Below are positions 62,849-64,000 of a DNA stretch of 64,000 nucleotides, one piece after another. Every line of letters begins with the position of its first letter. Position 1 is the stretch's first letter. The position numbers and the translations under genes were made by a program. Source of the DNA: Mycobacterium sp. D16Q13 (lineage in GTDB: Bacteria > Actinomycetota > Actinomycetes > Mycobacteriales > Mycobacteriaceae); NCBI RefSeq assembly GCF_002013375.1, contig NZ_MAEW01000012.1, forward strand, positions 1 through 64,000, in the 5' to 3' direction. The notes below the pieces were generated by a model that worked only from the letters and a program-made list of their open reading frames with translations, made no database searches and was not told the DNA's origin.

Positions 62849-64000
62849 TGCTCCAGGCCGAGAACCTGTGTGCCCCAGTCCCATACCTCACCGAACAGTG
62901 AGGGCTCGTCCGACAGGCTGATACCCAGCGACGGGATCATTTCCTTGAGCTTGGGCATCCAGTTGGCGAACCGGTCAGGGAAGCACCGCTGCATGACATC
63001 GAGCATGGCTGGCACGGCGGTAGACGCACCCGGCGAGGCGCCGAGCAGACCGGCGATGCTGCCGTCGGCCGAATTGAGCACCATGGTGCCGAATTCGAGT
63101 GCACCGCCCTTGCCCTTGGCCGGTCGAATGACCTGTACGCGCTGGCCAGCGGTGATCAGCTCCCAATCGGAACGCTGTGCCTTGGGCGCGAATTCGCGCA
63201 GCATGTCGATGCGGTCATCCGGAGTGAGCCGCAGTTGACTCAGCAGGAAGGTCGCAAGCTTGAACTCGGTGAGACCAACGCCGACCATCGACGCAAGGTT
63301 GTTGGGTTTCACCGACGCGGGCAGGTCGGTGACCTTGCCCATCTTGAGGAACTTGGGCGACCATCCGGCGAACGGCCCGAACAGCAGCCATTCCTTTCCG
63401 TTGATCACACGGGTGTCCAAGTGCGGCGCCGACATCGGCGGTGCGCCGAGCGGCGGGAAGCCGTACACCTTGGCCTTGTGCCCCTCGGTGAGGTCGATGT
63501 TGTTGGTGCGCAAGAAGGCGCCGCTCACCGGGAATCCGCCGAAGCCCTTGGCTTCCGGGATGCCGGCCTTCTGCAGCAGACCCAGCGCGCCGCCACCGGC
63601 GCCAACGAACACGAACTTGGCCTTGAGCTTGCGCTTTTCGCCGGTGCGTCCGTTGACCAGCTTGAGGATCCATCCGCCGTCGCGTTCGCGGCTGATATTG
63701 CGCACCTCGGTGCCGAAGATCGCGCTGGTGCCGCTGCGAACGCCAAAGCCGACCAATTGCTTTGACAGCTCACCGAAGTCGACGTCGGTGCCGTCCTGGC
63801 TCCAGTTCAACCCCACCGGGTCGGAGAAATCGCGTCCGGCCGCCATCAACGGCAGCCGGCGCCCGAATTCGTCGTCGTCGTTGATGAACTCCATCTTCGC
63901 GAACAGCGGGTTACCGACCAGAGCGTCGTGGCGCTTACGCAGAAACTCGACCTTGTCGGCTCCGTGCACATAGCTCACATGCGGGATGGGATTGAGGAAC
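62845..64000 (-). CDS. mqo: Malate:quinone oxidoreductase (partial)
   Basis: The C-terminal 384 residues; the N-terminal FAD fold is beyond the edge. The visible start [20 protein letters not shown] (continuous to the window end) and [23 protein letters not shown] are Mqo hallmarks. Membrane-associated; oxidises malate to oxaloacetate with quinone. Homologue of Rv2852c. Head of the mqo-GNAT-chelatase-cobO-cobB run. Confidence 0.96.
   Translation of the reverse strand, partial: FLNPIPHVSYVHGADKVEFLRKRHDALVGNPLFAKMEFINDDDEFGRRLPLMAAGRDFSDPVGLNWSQDGTDVDFGELSKQLVGFGVRSGTSAIFGTEVRNISRERDGGWILKLVNGRTGEKRKLKAKFVFVGAGGGALGLLQKAGIPEAKGFGGFPVSGAFLRTNNIDLTEGHKAKVYGFPPLGAPPMSAPHLDTRVINGKEWLLFGPFAGWSPKFLKMGKVTDLPASVKPNNLASMVGVGLTEFKLATFLLSQLRLTPDDRIDMLREFAPKAQRSDWELITAGQRVQVIRPAKGKGGALEFGTMVLNSADGSIAGLLGASPGASTAVPAMLDVMQRCFPDRFANWMPKLKEMIPSLGISLSDEPSLFGEVWDWGTQVLGLEQ

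Overview
The window is a chromosomal segment of a rapidly growing, high-GC mycobacterium. The gene content (MmpL/MmpS, PapA, DUF3558, MspA, EfpA, PptT/PptH, PacL1) and the gene order point to the M. abscessus-chelonae group; I could not confirm the species without a search. Long stretches follow the M. tuberculosis order: aldR-ald (Rv2779c-Rv2780), pepR-pnp-lppU-rpsO-ribF (Rv2782c-Rv2786c), sirR (Rv2788), truB-pptT-pptH (Rv2793c-Rv2795c), then dinF-nrnA-rbfA-infB-ylxR ... nusA-rimP-Rv2843-Rv2844-proS-efpA-cysG (Rv2836c-Rv2847c) and cobB-cobO-chelatase-GNAT-mqo (Rv2848c-Rv2852c). No tRNA, rRNA, IS element, CRISPR array or integrase was seen.

Region by region. 1-6.0 kb: alanine catabolism (AldR, Ald), then a minus-strand group of a DUF2182 membrane protein, an SDR, a flavin monooxygenase and a diiron ferritin-like protein. 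6.0-16.1 kb: RNA decay, ribosomal and cofactor genes (pepR, pnp, lppU, rpsO, ribF, truB), a DtxR-type metal regulator, the PptT/PptH pair that adds and removes phosphopantetheine on carrier proteins, and a carboxymuconolactone-decarboxylase-like gene behind a perfect KstR-type operator. 16.1-23 kb: small exported proteins, a translationally coupled acyl-CoA dehydrogenase pair with an enoyl-CoA hydratase, an MbtK/IucB-like acyltransferase, and a MATE pump. 23-37.8 kb: translation and transcription housekeeping (nrnA, rbfA, infB, ylxR, nusA, rimP, proS), interrupted between nusA and ylxR by an NO-detoxification unit (nsrR-hmp-membrane protein). efpA and cysG follow.

37.9-58.4 kb is a roughly 20-kb accessory block lying exactly between cysG and cobB, which are neighbours in M. 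tuberculosis. It holds an ECF transporter whose apparent S domain and both ATPases are fused in one protein; a lipid-type locus (reducing PKS, PapA acyltransferase and GAP-family exporter protein, divergent from mmpS-mmpL-tetR); a ctpC-pacL1 metal efflux pair; a tetR remnant; and a three-gene cassette of an MspA-type porin with two small exported proteins. 58.5-64 kb returns to the conserved cobalamin operon and mqo, which is cut by the window edge.

The most notable points are: the NO-response unit inserted in the nusA operon with an 11-1-11 NsrR-like operator covering a probable leaderless promoter; the KstR-type box at 16089-16106; the PKS/PapA/GAP/MmpSL locus, which has no fatty acyl-AMP ligase in the window; the coupled MspA cassette; and the palindrome and tetR remnant beside ctpC-pacL1.
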